Shown here: piece by piece, positions 35,776 through 47,659 of the stretch
How the letters are laid out: every line of letters begins with the position of its first letter
How positions within the stretch are numbered: position 1 is the first letter of the stretch
Source of the DNA: Leptasterias polaris
Lineage: Eukaryota; Echinodermata; Asteroidea; Forcipulatida; Asteriidae
Reading direction: 5' to 3'
DNA: 64,000 nucleotides
NCBI GenBank assembly: GCA_037783415.1
Contig: JAZGTN010000073.1
Span: 3,906,001-3,970,000, forward strand
The notes under the pieces: generated by a model
What the model was told of the DNA's origin: nothing
Databases searched by the model: none
The model's input: only the letters and a program-made list of their open reading frames with translations
Program-made: the position numbers and the translations under genes

Positions 35776-36477
35776 TCTTCGATAACAATAACGAGGAGAA
35801 CGCGTAATCGGTGCCCGTGTATACGCGGCTCTTCATTGGGGGACAGTTCAGCACCGCAGGCATGCCGGCATAAATTGAGTTGTTGACGGTATGTTTCTTT
35901 TGAATCACCTGATTCGACTGACACAAGGGGATCCAACTGATACGGGGAAAAGGGGCAGATGAGGGGTGGGGTGACCAACCAAGGGCTTCATGTCACAGAG
36001 GTGCCGTTCAGGCATAATATGCCCACTTTGTTTTTCAGGAAACGAACATTGGACTCTGGAGGGCACGATCAAGGTATGGACCATGTCGGGTACATCACTC
36101 ATGTTCCCCTGAACAATGCACATACGTCTTTTAAGTTGTATCACGTGATTAGTTCTCGACAAATAGAGTTCACAATCTGCTACCGTGATATGTATCATAC
36201 TTACATATCAGGTCACTGCGTATAATTTTGTAATCTAATATTGGAAATCTGATAACTCAATCAGAGTTCCCCGAATAAATATTGATTTTAATATTACATG
36301 AAGTCAGTGGTCAAAAGACTATAACTCAAACAGGAACAAACACAAAAAACATGCACAGTTATGTTATATTTGTTACTAAGCATAACTTTGAGTATGTCAA
36401 GGATAGGCACAAACTTGGAGATACAAATAAAACAACAAATACAATTATTTTTCAGCCGCTCAGCATTTTTTGTAAGG

Positions 36478-36640
36478 GGATTAGTTTGGCTCAGTGGTTT
36501 CTTTCCAGTGCCCTTTAACCTCTGCGGACCCCGGCTCGAATCCCACATCAGATTGCAACCTTGCATGTAATTACTGAAAATTTTCTTCTCTTTTCCTATT
36601 CATCCTTCACAACATCCTTCAACACTTTTATAGGACACTT
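36478..36640 (+). mobile_element. SINE (type B), shortened body
   Basis: Head GGATTAGTTTGGCTCAGTGG and GGCTCGAATCCCACATCAG, then TTTCTTCTCTTTTCCTATTC. The middle is deleted. Confidence 0.7.
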
Positions 36641-36852
36641 CTGAAGGAGGCCTACCATCAATGACTTATTTATTTCTTTTGTGCCTCATTGCCTTTGAGC
36701 AAACCTTTGATTAAGGCGTTTTATAAATTTGGTATGATTGGTTGATTGATCCCGTTAATTATTTACGCTATTATTGTGCTGTTGGATGTGTAATAATAGA
36801 ATAATCGACCCCCGGCCAAAACGGAGGGGTAATTTCAATTTGGAATAGCATA

Positions 36853-37247
36853 TTAAAGGTACACGTTGCCTTGGATCGGACGAGTTGGTCTATAAAAAGC
36901 GTTTGTAACCGTTTGTTATAAAATGCATATGGTTAGAAAGATGTTTTAAAAGTAGAATACAATGATCCACACAAATATGCCTCGAAATTGCGTGGTTTTC
37001 CTTTTACTTTGCGAACTAACACGGTCGGCCATTTATTTTATGGGAGTCAAAAATTTGACTCCCATAAATGGCCGACCGTGTTAGTTGACGATGTAAAAGG
37101 AAAACCACGCAATTTCGAGGCATATTTGTGTGGATCATTGTATTCTACTTTTACAACATCTTTCTAACCATATGCATTTTATAACAAACGGTTACAAACG
37201 CTTTTTATAGACCAACTCGTCCGATCCAAGGCAACGTGTCCCTTTAA
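36853..37247. mobile_element. Long-hairpin MITE flanked by TTAA, second copy
   Basis: It has the same arms as 15388-15750 (GCGTTTGTAACCGTTTG, TTGCGTGGTTTTCCTTTTAC and their inverses) and the same centre AAAAATTTTT-like core. The stem beside the centre differs: ATGGGAGTC/GACTCCCAT here, GTGGAGTC/GACTCTAC there. Confidence 0.85.
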
Positions 37248-37987
37248 CAATACCAAAAAGGTGCCAAAGCAGTAAATTGAGCCACGTGCACACAATAAAA
37301 GCAAAATACTGAGTGGCATTCTCATTGGCAAAGAACCCACCGTTCGTTGATCACAAAACTCACAGCTGCGCTACACTTTCGAGTACTACACCCCAAATAC
37401 ATCCTCAAGACTATACGTTGTGTTTACAGAGAAACGTTTTTTTTTTCTCTCTCTCGTTCAATCAAGAACCACAACAACAGTAGACAACGGGAGAAGGGGG
37501 AGGGATGCCGTGCGGAGACAAGACAAGGCCTGGGGGGGGGGCCTCCCTTGTCACAAAGGAGAGAATAACACAGGTGTGCGGAGAGAAGTCCGGGGACTAT
37601 AGAGAGACCACACTGTAATCACAATTGGTCGTATTCAGTCCCTTGTTGGTTATTTTAAGTACACTACAATTCAGGCTCTTAAATCCGTCTTAACGAACCC
37701 CGAAAGTCCTCTCAGGTAAAACTGTGTCACAGCCCTTATTAACGGAAGTCTTGAGTCCCACAGGTGTACGGCGATGTCGTACCCTTCCTCCATGGTCGTA
37801 CCAACAACACAACACAGTTCGGTAAGAGATCTGCTATAATTAATCAACTGGAGCTTGGGTCAAACAGTAAAGATGAGAGACTGCTCACAAGAAAAAGCAA
37901 TGAGAATGATACAAGCAAATTGGAGCTGTTTTGGAAGGCACAACAAAATTATTTGTGACTATAGTATAGTCTAGTATATGGTATGGA

Positions 37988-38300
37988 GAAAGCAAATAAC
38001 ACGGTGCTACCTACTATGACATATACTGTAGATAAGATAGAATCATGGACAACAACAGAATACATAGAAAACAAAACCACAAACAGCACAAAGGGCAATG
38101 GAGAGAAGAATGCTACAATTATCCATCCGGGACAAAACAAGACGCAGTGAGGAAGAATCTGGCAGATAACAGGAGCAATGGACATCAGGAGGCAAAGTGG
38201 AGATGGGCTGATCACGTGGCATGCGTAAATGACAACAGATGGACCAGAATAATTTCAGATTGGCAACCAAGAAGAGGGAAGAGGAAACAAAAAATACTAA
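37988..38300 (+). mobile_element. Decayed LINE fragment, C-terminal part of an RTE/CR1-like reverse transcriptase
   Basis: Frames spliced by eye give LPTMTYTVDKIESW, IENKTTNST, then RAMERRMLQLSIRDKTRRSE in a second frame and EAKWRWADHVACVNDNRW, WQPRRGKRK in the first. This series is the usual end of endonuclease-RT LINE proteins (AQRAMER..LG..RD, KWQWAGHIAR, RW...W.PR). At least two frameshifts and one in-frame stop are present. It is followed by an A/T-rich tail at 38296-38425. Confidence 0.65.
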
Positions 38301-38425
38301 TAAATAAATAAATAAATAAAATAAAATAAAATTATAAATACATATAAATAAAATAAATAATAATAAAATATAATAAAAACAATAATAAATAAATAATAAC
38401 AAAATAATAATAATAACAAAATATG
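38296..38425. repeat. A/T low-complexity tract (AAAT/AAT)n
   Basis: Runs of AAAT and AAT units directly follow the LINE fragment at 37988-38300 and probably began as its tail. Confidence 0.8.
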
Positions 38426-38940
38426 GCTGCACCACTGAATCAGGACTGTACCCCTATAATTATATTCAGCTCATCCTCAAAAACTGTACCGACAAACAAT
38501 TCAAAAACAATTCAAAGTTGGTCGCATGGTGCCACCTTTTGACACCCAAGGCCCCAAACATTCTCGTCTCAAAAAACACAATGCCACCAATGTTAATAAA
38601 TAATATTATTATCGACTTGATTTCAGTATATAGTAGTAGTTCTTTGTTTTTACAAAAGCATAATAGATTTATTAAAGTTATCAAACTGCGTTAATCCGAT
38701 TTAGATAAGCTATTAATTATTCCCAATCCTGTTCCCTGATAAGCTTGGCCCTTGCTTCAGGAAACCGCACTCAGGCCAATTATGTAAACGTTTCACAAAC
38801 ACAGAGTGTGCCTTTGATTTCTGGACGAGAATTACATCATTGGAAGTTTTTTGAAACATAAAAGTAAAGTCTATTGCAATCAAGGTCAAAATTATTTCAC
38901 TATCTATATCATTCATATCATTTAAACAAATCCAAGTCAA

Positions 38941-38980
38941 TTGTAACCCGGGGTGGGGGTGGGGGGGGGGGGGGGTAAAT
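38941..38980. repeat. Poly-G tract
   Basis: GGGGTGGGGGT and about 16 G. It is one of roughly 25 poly-G or poly-C runs in the window; others include 6187-6203, 6839-6851, 6868-6881, 13985-14008, 21112-21133 (22 G), 29084-29103 (20 G), 34987-35011, 40719-40735 and 44807-44821. Confidence 0.8.
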
Positions 38981-39009
38981 TGTAAAGTAAACCATGGAAG
39001 TGATCAAAC

Positions 39010-39230
39010 GAGACACTCAACAAAATGTAGTGTCTGCTTGCTGAAAAAACAGCACACACAAAAATGTCACGTCACCGTATTTTCAATCCATCCACGTTTA
39101 GCGAGGTGACAGCGGGTACCAACCGCATTTCTGGCCGCAGCATTCGCGAATGGACGCCAACCCTCAGAAATATAAACGATTCATGCATGAATCGTTTCTC
39201 AGATTCAAATGTTTTGGGGTGAAACAAAAT
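39010..39230. repeat. Dispersed repeat with 24-bp perfect palindrome
   Basis: AACGATTCATGCATGAATCGTT lies at the centre of a perfect 24-bp palindrome at 39174-39197. The left arm (CACGTTTAGC, GCATTCGCGAATGGACGCC, CAACCCTCAGAAA) is found at 52300-52370, and in reverse at 50262-50400. Confidence 0.6.
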
Positions 39231-39944
39231 TATCCCAACCATATAACTTCGAATAGTTTCTCAAAATATTCTATATCAACAGCTGCAGTGCTTCTCACTA
39301 AGCATGCACCAAATCAGTTTTTATGGCCGACAATTATTGTGGTGTTTTTGTTACGATCCCGAAACAGGAGCTTTTCCACACACAAACAATTTTCTGGTCT
39401 TTGAATGACCATAAGACACGACTTGCAACACTATTTTGTCATTGAGTACACTGGAAATTAGACCAAGATGGCTGTCGTAGAGGTCTATAAATATGGCGAA
39501 TGACTGATATAACTTCCCCTGCCACCGAAATACACCTCGTTTTCAACACTGCCAACCAGATACAGACCGTTACTAAATGTAAGCCAGATTAAGCCAGATT
39601 AACACACCACTGGTGTCAATGTGTGAATGTACATGTACACACATCGGCACTTCGGCGTAACGGTGAGAGGTGATAACGTCATGATTGTACCATGATTGTA
39701 AACTGTTCACCCTGCTATCTCTTTGCGAGGGTTTTTTCTTTCTTTCAACTTCAGTGCTGCTAGCCGCTAAAATTGGTCAGCATAATCTCCTAACAAGTAA
39801 AACGCCCGAGAACAAACCACTGATTCTTATCTGTTCCTGGTCGATTATACTTATATAGGGGAAGGTACCGGTCCTGTAAAGGCTACTTGGGGGACTGGGG
39901 GATGGGAGGGACAATGGGTAAAGGAACCGGCTTCGAACCCCAAT

Positions 39945-40145
39945 TGCATGCACCTTTGGTAGTTACTCAACAAATTAATGAACATAAAAACTTACTTAGT
40001 AAAGAGCACTAGAGAGCTGTTGATATTATAAAACGTTTATAAAAACGATCTCCTTTGAAGTAGTTTAAGAGAAAAAGGTAATTTGTCCAAAAATAAAATT
40101 GAATCTGAGAAAGGCTTAAGGCATGTTTTGTTTTTCTCTCAGTAA
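39945..40145. mobile_element. Half copy of the AGGCACTGG-type MITE
   Basis: Only the left arm is present: CACCTTTGGTAGTTACTC, CTTACTTAGTAAAGAGCAC, then GAATCTGAGAAAGGCTTAAGG. The right arm is missing after about 40145. Confidence 0.6.
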
Positions 40146-40149
40146 TTAT

Positions 40150-41885
40150 TGCCTGGGGTTAAATTTTTTCAGAGAGACGTCGCGCCAAGAGTGTGAAACG
40201 AACACAGGGTGGCCTGTGTGGTTCGAACTCCCCATGAATTTCCCAGGGTTGTATTTCCTGGGAATTTACCCGGTAGTGTGAACAGTCAATAGAGAAAAGT
40301 ATATCGCGGACAATTTTTTTATTTTAATAATTCCGTGGTTTGACAGAGCACTTTAAGGCAGGAATCCGTCACACAACCAAAAAAACAATTGTCCGTAGCC
40401 AGACTATTACTATTAATACCACAATCCATTATTAAATTACCACGCTTTAGTCCACTGGGTCGGACGCCAGGGAAATAACCTTTGATACTACTTTCATCGG
40501 TTCTCTTTTGTTCATTTCTTGAGTTTCTTCTGGGGATAATAATATATATATATATATTTTTTTTTCCCAACTTTTCAAAGTGAATTTTGATGAGATTTCG
40601 TAGTATTACAAAATACAGTGAGCGCCGTTTCAGCTTGCCGAAACCGATGTACTAAAATAGGAATGACCAATAATATTCAAAACTAGGCATTGTGTGGTTT
40701 TTTAGTGCGTTTTTTTGGGGGGGGGGGGGGGGGGCTACACACTACACATACGTTCGTGGAAAAAGTTGACCACTGGGAACTCTCTCCTTTTTCAATCAAC
40801 CCCGTTGGTGAAAACTTAAATACACTGTACCACAAAATTTGCCAAATGACAGTATTTCAGTTGTAGGAATTTTGTTTTACCGCAATGAGAAGTAAATTGT
40901 CTACACACTTAAACGGGCGAATATTATTCACGCGCTGATGATTAAAAGACAAATTGGTTTGGCAATGCAGTTTAAAGCAAATATTGGCTTGTGAAAAACA
41001 ATATTAATAATAATAGATTGGATTTTTCGTGAATTTTACTCTAATAATATCATCAAATTATCGGGAGCGTGCTTGAGGGGAACCAGTCAGACTTGTCTGT
41101 ATTGTTTTATTCTTGTGCGATGACAAATAAATACATAAATAAATAATAATAATGATTACAAAACCACTTTCGATCAAGAAGCATACTTGCAAAGCTTTAA
41201 AATTATTTCAGAAATTAATTTTAGAGTCACCAAAACATAAACTTGCTATAATAATCACCAAACACACAATCCTGAGGCACATGGAATAACCCGATGGTTT
41301 GTTTACCGTAACGGCCTTCTTTAAACAAACTTGGATGTGTTTTCTACCAGTCTGGAACTGACCGTGGATGGATGGGTTTCCTTCCTCCATGACCTGACAG
41401 ACATGCTAACTTCATCTCGGCTCAGTTTTATCTTGGAATTATGCGCTTATCCTATTTAATTTAAGCCCCACAGAATCACTTACTCTACAGGGCTGCCTTA
41501 AAACACAAGGACAACATTTGTAATTGTCAAAGAACAGTATCCACACTTTATGTGACCCAACATACCCTGTGAAAGTTTTAGCCCCAACAGTCATTGGAGC
41601 CACAAGAAAAAAGGGAAAAACCTTATTGTATGTTTTCACTGTTTTAAAACATCTGGTTTTTGGACTTGCGAGATCAAAACTGATTGTTTTACTCATTGCT
41701 CAAAAACTGTAGCAGTAGCATTCCAAGCAAAACAAAAATCCAGAGAAGTTTTCCACCATGGTCATCTTTTGTTACTTGTGTGCAAATCTGTGAACGTTTT
41801 ATTTTACTCTTTCCAATGGTGTACACACTATTGAAAGCACAGAGTTCTAAGGTAAGTAGTGTCATGAACTTGGGCCCTTGTCATT
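40150..41885. other. No supported feature
   Basis: A G17 tract at 40719 and an (AT)n stretch at 40540-40560. No exon seen. Confidence 0.45.
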
Positions 41886-41887
41886 TA

Positions 41888-41992
41888 TTTCTGGCTGTGA
41901 AGCCAAGGACTCTCAGAAAAGTGTACTTAATGATTACACTCCAGCCAAGAACCCCATGGAAAGACGTAAAAGAAGAAAGTTTCAATTTCAGA
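41888..41992 (-). mobile_element. SINE (type B) tail fragment
   Basis: TGTGAAGCCAAGGACTCTCAG and CAGCCAAGAACCCCATGG match the tail of 44342-44602. It stops where the MITE copy at 41993 begins. Confidence 0.65.
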
Positions 41993-42306
41993 CATATGCA
42001 TAAAATAACAAGCCTGTGAAAATTTGGACTCAATTGGTCATTGAAGTTGCAAGAAAATTATGAAAGAAAAAACACCCTTGTTGTACAAATTAGTGTGCTT
42101 TCAGATGGGAATAAAAGGCTTCTGGCCAGAAGTCTTTTATTATTTTAGTGAGAAATTACCTCTTTCTCAAAAACTACGTTACTTCAGAGGGAGTCGTTTC
42201 TCACAATGTTTTATACTATCAACAGCTCTTCGTTGCTTGTTACCAAGTAAGTTTTTATGCTAATATATATTTTGAGTAATTACCAAACGTGTACCAGTGC
42301 CTTTAA
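41993..42306. mobile_element. MITE copy of the AGGCACTGG family, inverted relative to 31327-31707, one end missing
   Basis: It matches the 31.3-kb element closely along both arms but starts internally (TGCATAAAATAACAAGCC...). It ends in GTACCAGTGCCTTTAA. The central palindrome around TTCTGGCCAGAA differs from the relative's TTCAGGCCTGAA. It abuts the SINE tail fragment at 41888-41992. Confidence 0.8.
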
Positions 42307-42493
42307 GTGCTTACAAATGACGTAAGACCCTTTGAAGCCCTATGTGATTTGTGTTGACTTCCCCGCAGCATAACCAAAGCCTATTCACACATTGTGGGCG
42401 GGGCATATCACCTTTGGTCAACATCACCTTTCATGTACACGGATTACCAATAAGGATAAAACATTTCCCGACAAAGGGGGGGATTGTACTTAC

Positions 42494-42727
42494 CACTGTA
42501 GAGGTATAGCTGGCGGAATCTTCTTCTACGTCTTCTTCCGGAAACCCGTTGAGTTGTATGTATTCCGAGCCATGGTTTAAGGACCCTCCTAAGGCGGCCG
42601 GCACTTCAGCGGCCTGGGGTCGCTGGGGTGGCAAGGCCGGTGAAGCACAGGTAGAGCTAGTCCAAACCGGTAACATGACCAACGACCGCACTGCCAAGAT
42701 CACTAAAACCCGCACCGTCCCCAGCAT
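42494..42727 (-). CDS. Initiator exon of an unidentified secreted protein (signal peptide exon)
   Basis: On the minus strand an ATG at 42727-42725 opens 78 codons that end exactly at a consensus donor (GTG|GTAAGT, low boundary 42494), phase 0. The N-terminus MLGTVRVLVILAVRSLVMLP followed by VWTSSTCA|SPALPP has a hydrophobic core and a small-residue cleavage site, a good signal peptide. The rest is Pro/Ala-rich and then acidic (FPEEDVEEDSASY), like a propeptide. I do not recognise the family. Downstream exons should lie at lower coordinates; the exon at 1910-2053 has matching phase but is 40 kb away. An earlier in-frame ATG at 42787 would bury the signal peptide and is less likely. Confidence 0.55.
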
Positions 42728-44340
42728 TATACTCGAGTCTTGTCTCTGAGTGCCCCTACGATTCAAACACGCCGCGAGGTGACCCATTCCAAGGGCATCC
42801 GATCAAATCAAGCCCCTTGAACAAGTGGGAACTGTACCAAAAAAAGCTCACGTGTAGTAGTAAACTTAGCTGACTCCAGCACGAGTAGTATCGCCTGGCC
42901 GCTTGGCCTTTGAGTGTCAACCCCAATCACTCCGATTAGAGTGTGAGGATCTTGTTTGTCGCCAACACCGAAATGGATATACCCCACCGCCTAACTATAG
43001 GGGAACACCGCTGTAACCGATAGCCATAGACTAAATCAAAGTGATAAAACACTTCACTCCGTCCACAGCACCAACTTTTCGCAGAGAAAACTAAAACTTA
43101 CACTCCCAAAAAATGCAGCTCGACGCATCCGTTTCCCTGAAACTTTCCTGAAACAAAACTCCTGCACAGAACGCAATTTATCATACAGAGGACCTCATCA
43201 CTGCAAAGACCTTCAAGGCGGGTGGACCAAGTTGAAATACAGCCTTTCCACCGTTTCCTTTTCTTTTTCCTTCTTCCACCTTTTCTTTTCTTTCCTTCTT
43301 TAATTACATCATTTGGCGGTCAACCAATCCCGAGTGACTTTGAACGGTCGCTGGTGAAACAAAATTCTCTGCTCTGACCAATAATCTTTGAGGACCAAAT
43401 AAATATGATCCTTATGAGTGGCGTGGAAGGGGTTGGCGCGATCAGCTAGCCGATGAAGTGGTGGTTCACGCGGTGGTTCATCTCTGGCTCTTCTCACCCA
43501 TCCAATGAACTTCCAGTGTTAAAGACACATTAAAATTTGATCAAAGTTCAAACTACTCCATGCTGATCACGTTACCATAAGTTTCTCACAACTATCCCAA
43601 CATCAAGGGTACAGCATACGTTTGGCAAAAACCTATAAACTCCGAAAACTGCTGTCTTCAAGAAATGACAACTGGGGTATATCTCAAGAAAGCTGGTGGG
43701 CAGTAGACATCCCTCGCAATCTCAACTGGTGCCTCCTGGAGACAGAATGACAATGGATGACTGAATGGCGAGCTGTCAGCTATTCTTGCGTATCGTGTAT
43801 ATCAGCGCTCCCGGTCGGTATGGTGCAACACACAAGATCACTGATGCGTTATCGGTGATCGTGAGCAACAACTAACTAACCGCGGAACCTCTTTTTCCCC
43901 TACTCAATGCATGTTAGGATTATGAGCTCAGAGCTGAACGGCGCAGTGATGCTATTCTCCTTCTCAAGCACGGAGCTGTGAAAGAGACTAACTATAGTCA
44001 GTCCGTGGTAGGCGTTCCAGCCACCTACCGTCAATCGTCGGTAAGTAAAATGGAACCAAACTCATTTTGCAAAATGGAGGAAGGAAATTCAGATAATAGT
44101 TTACAGAAACTGAGACACAACTGTGAACGTCAATACAATGCACACTTTGCATGCAGTTCAAGATTCAATTCGATTCAATAATCCAGTTCAGGTGCCCCAT
44201 CGAAAAATAATAAATCCAAATACAGTCAACGTCGTTAAAAAAGAGCACGTTATAAAGAGGTCTGTTGAGTATATTCTGAATCTTATTTCAGCGTTTTGTT
44301 TATTTGTTTTGATGTTGGTTTTATTTTTTTTAAATTAATT
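42728..44340. other. Region upstream of the minus-strand signal-peptide exon; promoter not resolved
   Basis: No clear TATA box or initiator at a fixed distance. If the exon is real, its 5' UTR and promoter should lie here. Confidence 0.3.
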
Positions 44341-44341
44341 T

Positions 44342-44602
44342 TAGTTGTGAAGCCAAGGATTCTCAGAAAATACTAACAAGCGAAGAACCCCCATGGAGAG
44401 AAGAAAGTTTCAGATTTAGAAGTGGGAGGAAACCCCAAAGAAATATTATTCCCTCGCAAACTGGTAGGGACTGGAAATCCACAATCCTCAAATTGCCCCC
44501 GCCGGGATCTCGAAAAATCCACATAGTGCCCCCGGCGGGATTCGAACCGGAGTCCTGCAGGGTAAAGCAAGGAAAGAAACCACTACGCCAACCCGACCTC
44601 CC
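44342..44602 (-). mobile_element. SINE (type B), minus orientation, full length
   Basis: Tail GTGAAGCCAAGGATTCTCAG, body TTTCAGATTTAGAAGTGGGAGG, head with reversed box B GGATTCGAACCGGAGTCC and reversed box A CCACTACGCCAACCCGACC. Confidence 0.8.
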
Positions 44603-45344
44603 TTTAGACTCTCAAAACAACGAGGTAATTTGGCCAGTCCCGGCGATCTTGTTCTGATGGAAGTCGACTGTACATGCAGTGCCCTCAAAAAAGAAACGAA
44701 AACTGTAAAATATTTTTTTAAAAGGTAAAAGCACGACACGACCCCACTGTTAAAAGAACAAGGCCCCCACCCCACCCCACTCTGAAAAGCAATTCCCCTG
44801 TTGCCCCCCCCCCCCCCCCCCACCATTACAAGCCTGGCTGTGCGTGGGGCGACATACACCCCCCCCCCTCCCCATTTGTGTTATTTTTGTCATCTTAATT
44901 TCTTTTGTTCGCTTGTTTGTTTGGGGTGTTGGGGTGTTTGTTTGATTGTTTCACCTTTTGAGCCTTTTTAAGACATGGTGATGGAAACAGCCAAAATAAC
45001 GGACTATTTATACAATCAAATAAGAAATCAAAAGCTCTATAGCACTTAATAATTTATGTCACAAATAAAATTTATTATTGAGTGTCATCATATCAGTAGA
45101 GGGCGCTAATCCAGCTTTACAGAATCACCCTCAAAAGTTAGTAATAGTATCATGGCATTGTGCCGACTATGTACCCCTATGTCCAAGTTGTAATGTAAGT
45201 AAAATAATCATTGGGCTTCATTTACCTAAAATGAAAATTGATAACTTTAGTTAGAGAGCAATTCATTTAGTTTAATGGGGTTTTTTAACGTAGGTCCGGA
45301 AGTACCCGCACGACTGTAGTTGATTTTCCGCATACATTATAGTA

Positions 45345-45545
45345 CCCTTCTATTATAATTGCAACGTCACAGCCCGATTTTTTGCCAACCTCGGTTTGAA
45401 AACTATGGAAAGCCACAACTGAAAATCAAAAACAGATAGCAGTAGCTTGTAGCAATTTTGCCGATGTTGAACAAATATTCTGAAAATAGTGTTGAATTTG
45501 TTGGAAACAAATCGACCAATCATGAGAGGTAATTTAGCTCAGAAA
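45345..45545. repeat. Dispersed repeat, copy 2 (TTGCAACGTCACAGCCCGA family)
   Basis: It matches 6651-6836. AAAGGTCTATTCTTTT at 45643-45658 may be the inverted right terminus, which would extend the element to about 45658. Confidence 0.65.
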
Positions 45546-45669
45546 ATGTTGAATTTGGTCACAACATTTTTTAACACGATTGAATGTTTTGCTAAGATTC
45601 GGCCGTCCATGCCAACCGGCGCCCTTTGTTTATCAACAAAAGAAAGGTCTATTCTTTTTTACTGGGTGT

Positions 45670-45770
45670 TCCTCCCCAAACTATAGTTGGAACCAACTGT
45701 TCCTAACTTGAGTGTTACAGTTGGGACTGCCTAACTATAGTTGTGATCCAGAGATCTGTCCCTAAGCAAG
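45670..45770. repeat. Dispersed repeat with AACTATAGTTGG core, copy 2
   Basis: AACTATAGTTGGAACCAACTG, CTTGAGTGTTACAGTTGGGAC and CAGAGATCTGTCCC match 22797-22900. Confidence 0.6.
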
Positions 45771-46150
45771 TAACCAGCGATTCGTTTACATTTGGATCAT
45801 CACAACTAGACTGTGGATATTTCTACCTCCATGTTGAGTTTCGTGTACATGAAGGAGAAACGGAAAACACTGATTTTTCCATCCTCCCGACGGTCGCAGA
45901 TGATGGAGGGTTACGATTTATCACATCTGTCTAATTTTTATTTGCAATGAATTTATTATACCAACCTTCATTTAAATAATCTAGTTTCTGCTGTCATTAT
46001 GTACTGTTTTTATTTTCGGTTATTGTATTTATGTATTTTGTAGTTTTGTTTGTCCATTGTTCAATGTTCTATCTGTCCAATAGGGAAAAACTCAAAAGCA
46101 CCGAGCTTCTCTCTTTCTGTACACGCTGACAGGATGTATACATTGAACAT

Positions 46151-46325
46151 ATAGACCTTATGCATTGACGTCACCAAGCCGCCATCTTAGAGGTAAACTG
46201 ATGATGAAACAATGGAAACGCGCTGATGTGTACGCGCGGCGCACAAGACTGGCCAATGAGCATCTTCCTTTTGACCTCTAGGTGAGGGCGCCCTACTCAA
46301 ATGACGTCATATGCATAAGGTCTAT
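46151..46325. mobile_element. 175-bp MITE with ATAGACCTTATGCAT termini
   Basis: The ends ATAGACCTTATGCAT and ATGCATAAGGTCTAT are exact inverses, each followed inside by TGACGTCA. The interior matches the inverse of 4437-4604 (GCTCATTGG, CCATTGTTT, AAGATGGCGGC). Confidence 0.85.
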
Positions 46326-46747
46326 TCTTTGTGTACAAGTCAAGGTAATATCATAATACATCTGTGTGTATTAATTCTGAAGTTATAAATGTCAATCAAA
46401 CTAGAAATGGTGGTAACCCCTAGAGTTAAAGATTTCAATGAGCTTTTGTGAGAACAGTATCCCAAGCGCTAGAGATGTAGACCAACTAGTAGGATTTCTT
46501 TATAATTATCTGAAGAAAATAACTGCATTATTTATTTTCCTTTTTTTTACCATGCAGACATAACAATAGGCTAAAAGGGTCTGAATTCTACAAGTCTGAA
46601 ATTTCACATCTCTGCAGAAGAAATATACTGTGTATGTATCTGGAGCCACAATGGTAGTCGGGCGAATTGAGAGGATCCAAAAATCACTTTAGAAATAGAA
46701 GCCCAACTAATAGTGTGGTTGTATAAATCACTATCCTATCACTATAC

Positions 46748-46830
46748 CGGGCCGTCCCAACTGTAACACTCAACTTGGGACTGGTCCCAACTAAAGTAGG
46801 GACATTCAAGGTGGGTCGGAACAGCGATAC
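46748..46830. repeat. Dispersed repeat, copy 3, inverted
   Basis: GCCGTCCCAACTGTAACACTC, AACTTGGGACTGGTCCCAAC and AGTAGGGAC are the reverse of the 22.8-kb and 45.7-kb copies. Confidence 0.55.
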
Positions 46831-47021
46831 GCAGGTTTTCTTACTCCATGGCAGCGGTGGGTTTAACCAGAGTATCTAGCTCTTAACCTCATTTCTCATG
46901 AGGTTTGGGATAAGTGAGGTAATACAAGCGAGACTTGCACAGTCTGCCCCCCACCCCCCCCCCCCGCCCATTTTCCGTGAGTGACGTCATGAGCTGTCTG
47001 CTTTCGTTTTCGTATTACAGG

Positions 47022-47097
47022 AACAAGACACGCGGTCTACGTCAAACCGGTGTCCGCAAAAGACTGGTGCCTATTCAACGGATGCCATGGCCAAGGA
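47022..47097 (+). other. Possible 5' non-coding exon upstream of the RIPK1-like gene
   Basis: TTTCGTATTACAG acceptor, 76 bp, then GGAAG|GTAAAG donor. It contains GCCATGGCC, which would start a short upstream frame out of frame with the main gene if joined to an acceptor at 48991 (CTCTTGTGCAG). Purely splice-pattern evidence. Confidence 0.2.
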
Positions 47098-47659
47098 AGG
47101 TAAAGAGGGAAATTCCCACTTCCCGGTTCTTGCCGAAGCGAAGTGAAGGTTTGCCGAACTCCAGAAGCAGGAAATGTTGTCTTTTGTTGCTGAAGATCTA
47201 CTCTGTACTATGTTGCTTTAATAAAATTGTACACGACGTCGTCAAGATCGTAGAGACTAGAGGGAGTTTCTTGTTAAGGTAATTATTGTATGTTTTGTCT
47301 TTTCAGAACATGATCCTTTTGAATCGTAAATTAAATGGAAATATTCGAAGTCTGAGTGAAAGTGAAATTGTTGTGTGTCTTCAGAAGTTCAGTAATGCAA
47401 TGGCAGTGCCACTGCCGGAAGCCCACTTCCAGTGAGTGAGTCCTACTTAGTCCTAGCATAGATAAATCATAGAGCACGGGACATGAAAGTCGTAGTCTAC
47501 GTACTACCATGGAGAAAGTATGACTACTACTAGCATTTTCATCCCAACTTTGTCGGGATGTTGGAGTTGAGTAGTTCCTATGTCACTCATATGTCGCGTT
47601 CGATAATTAAGATCCAGTATTTTCCAGCATGTATCTCCTTGTTTTTTTTTCTCTTGCAT

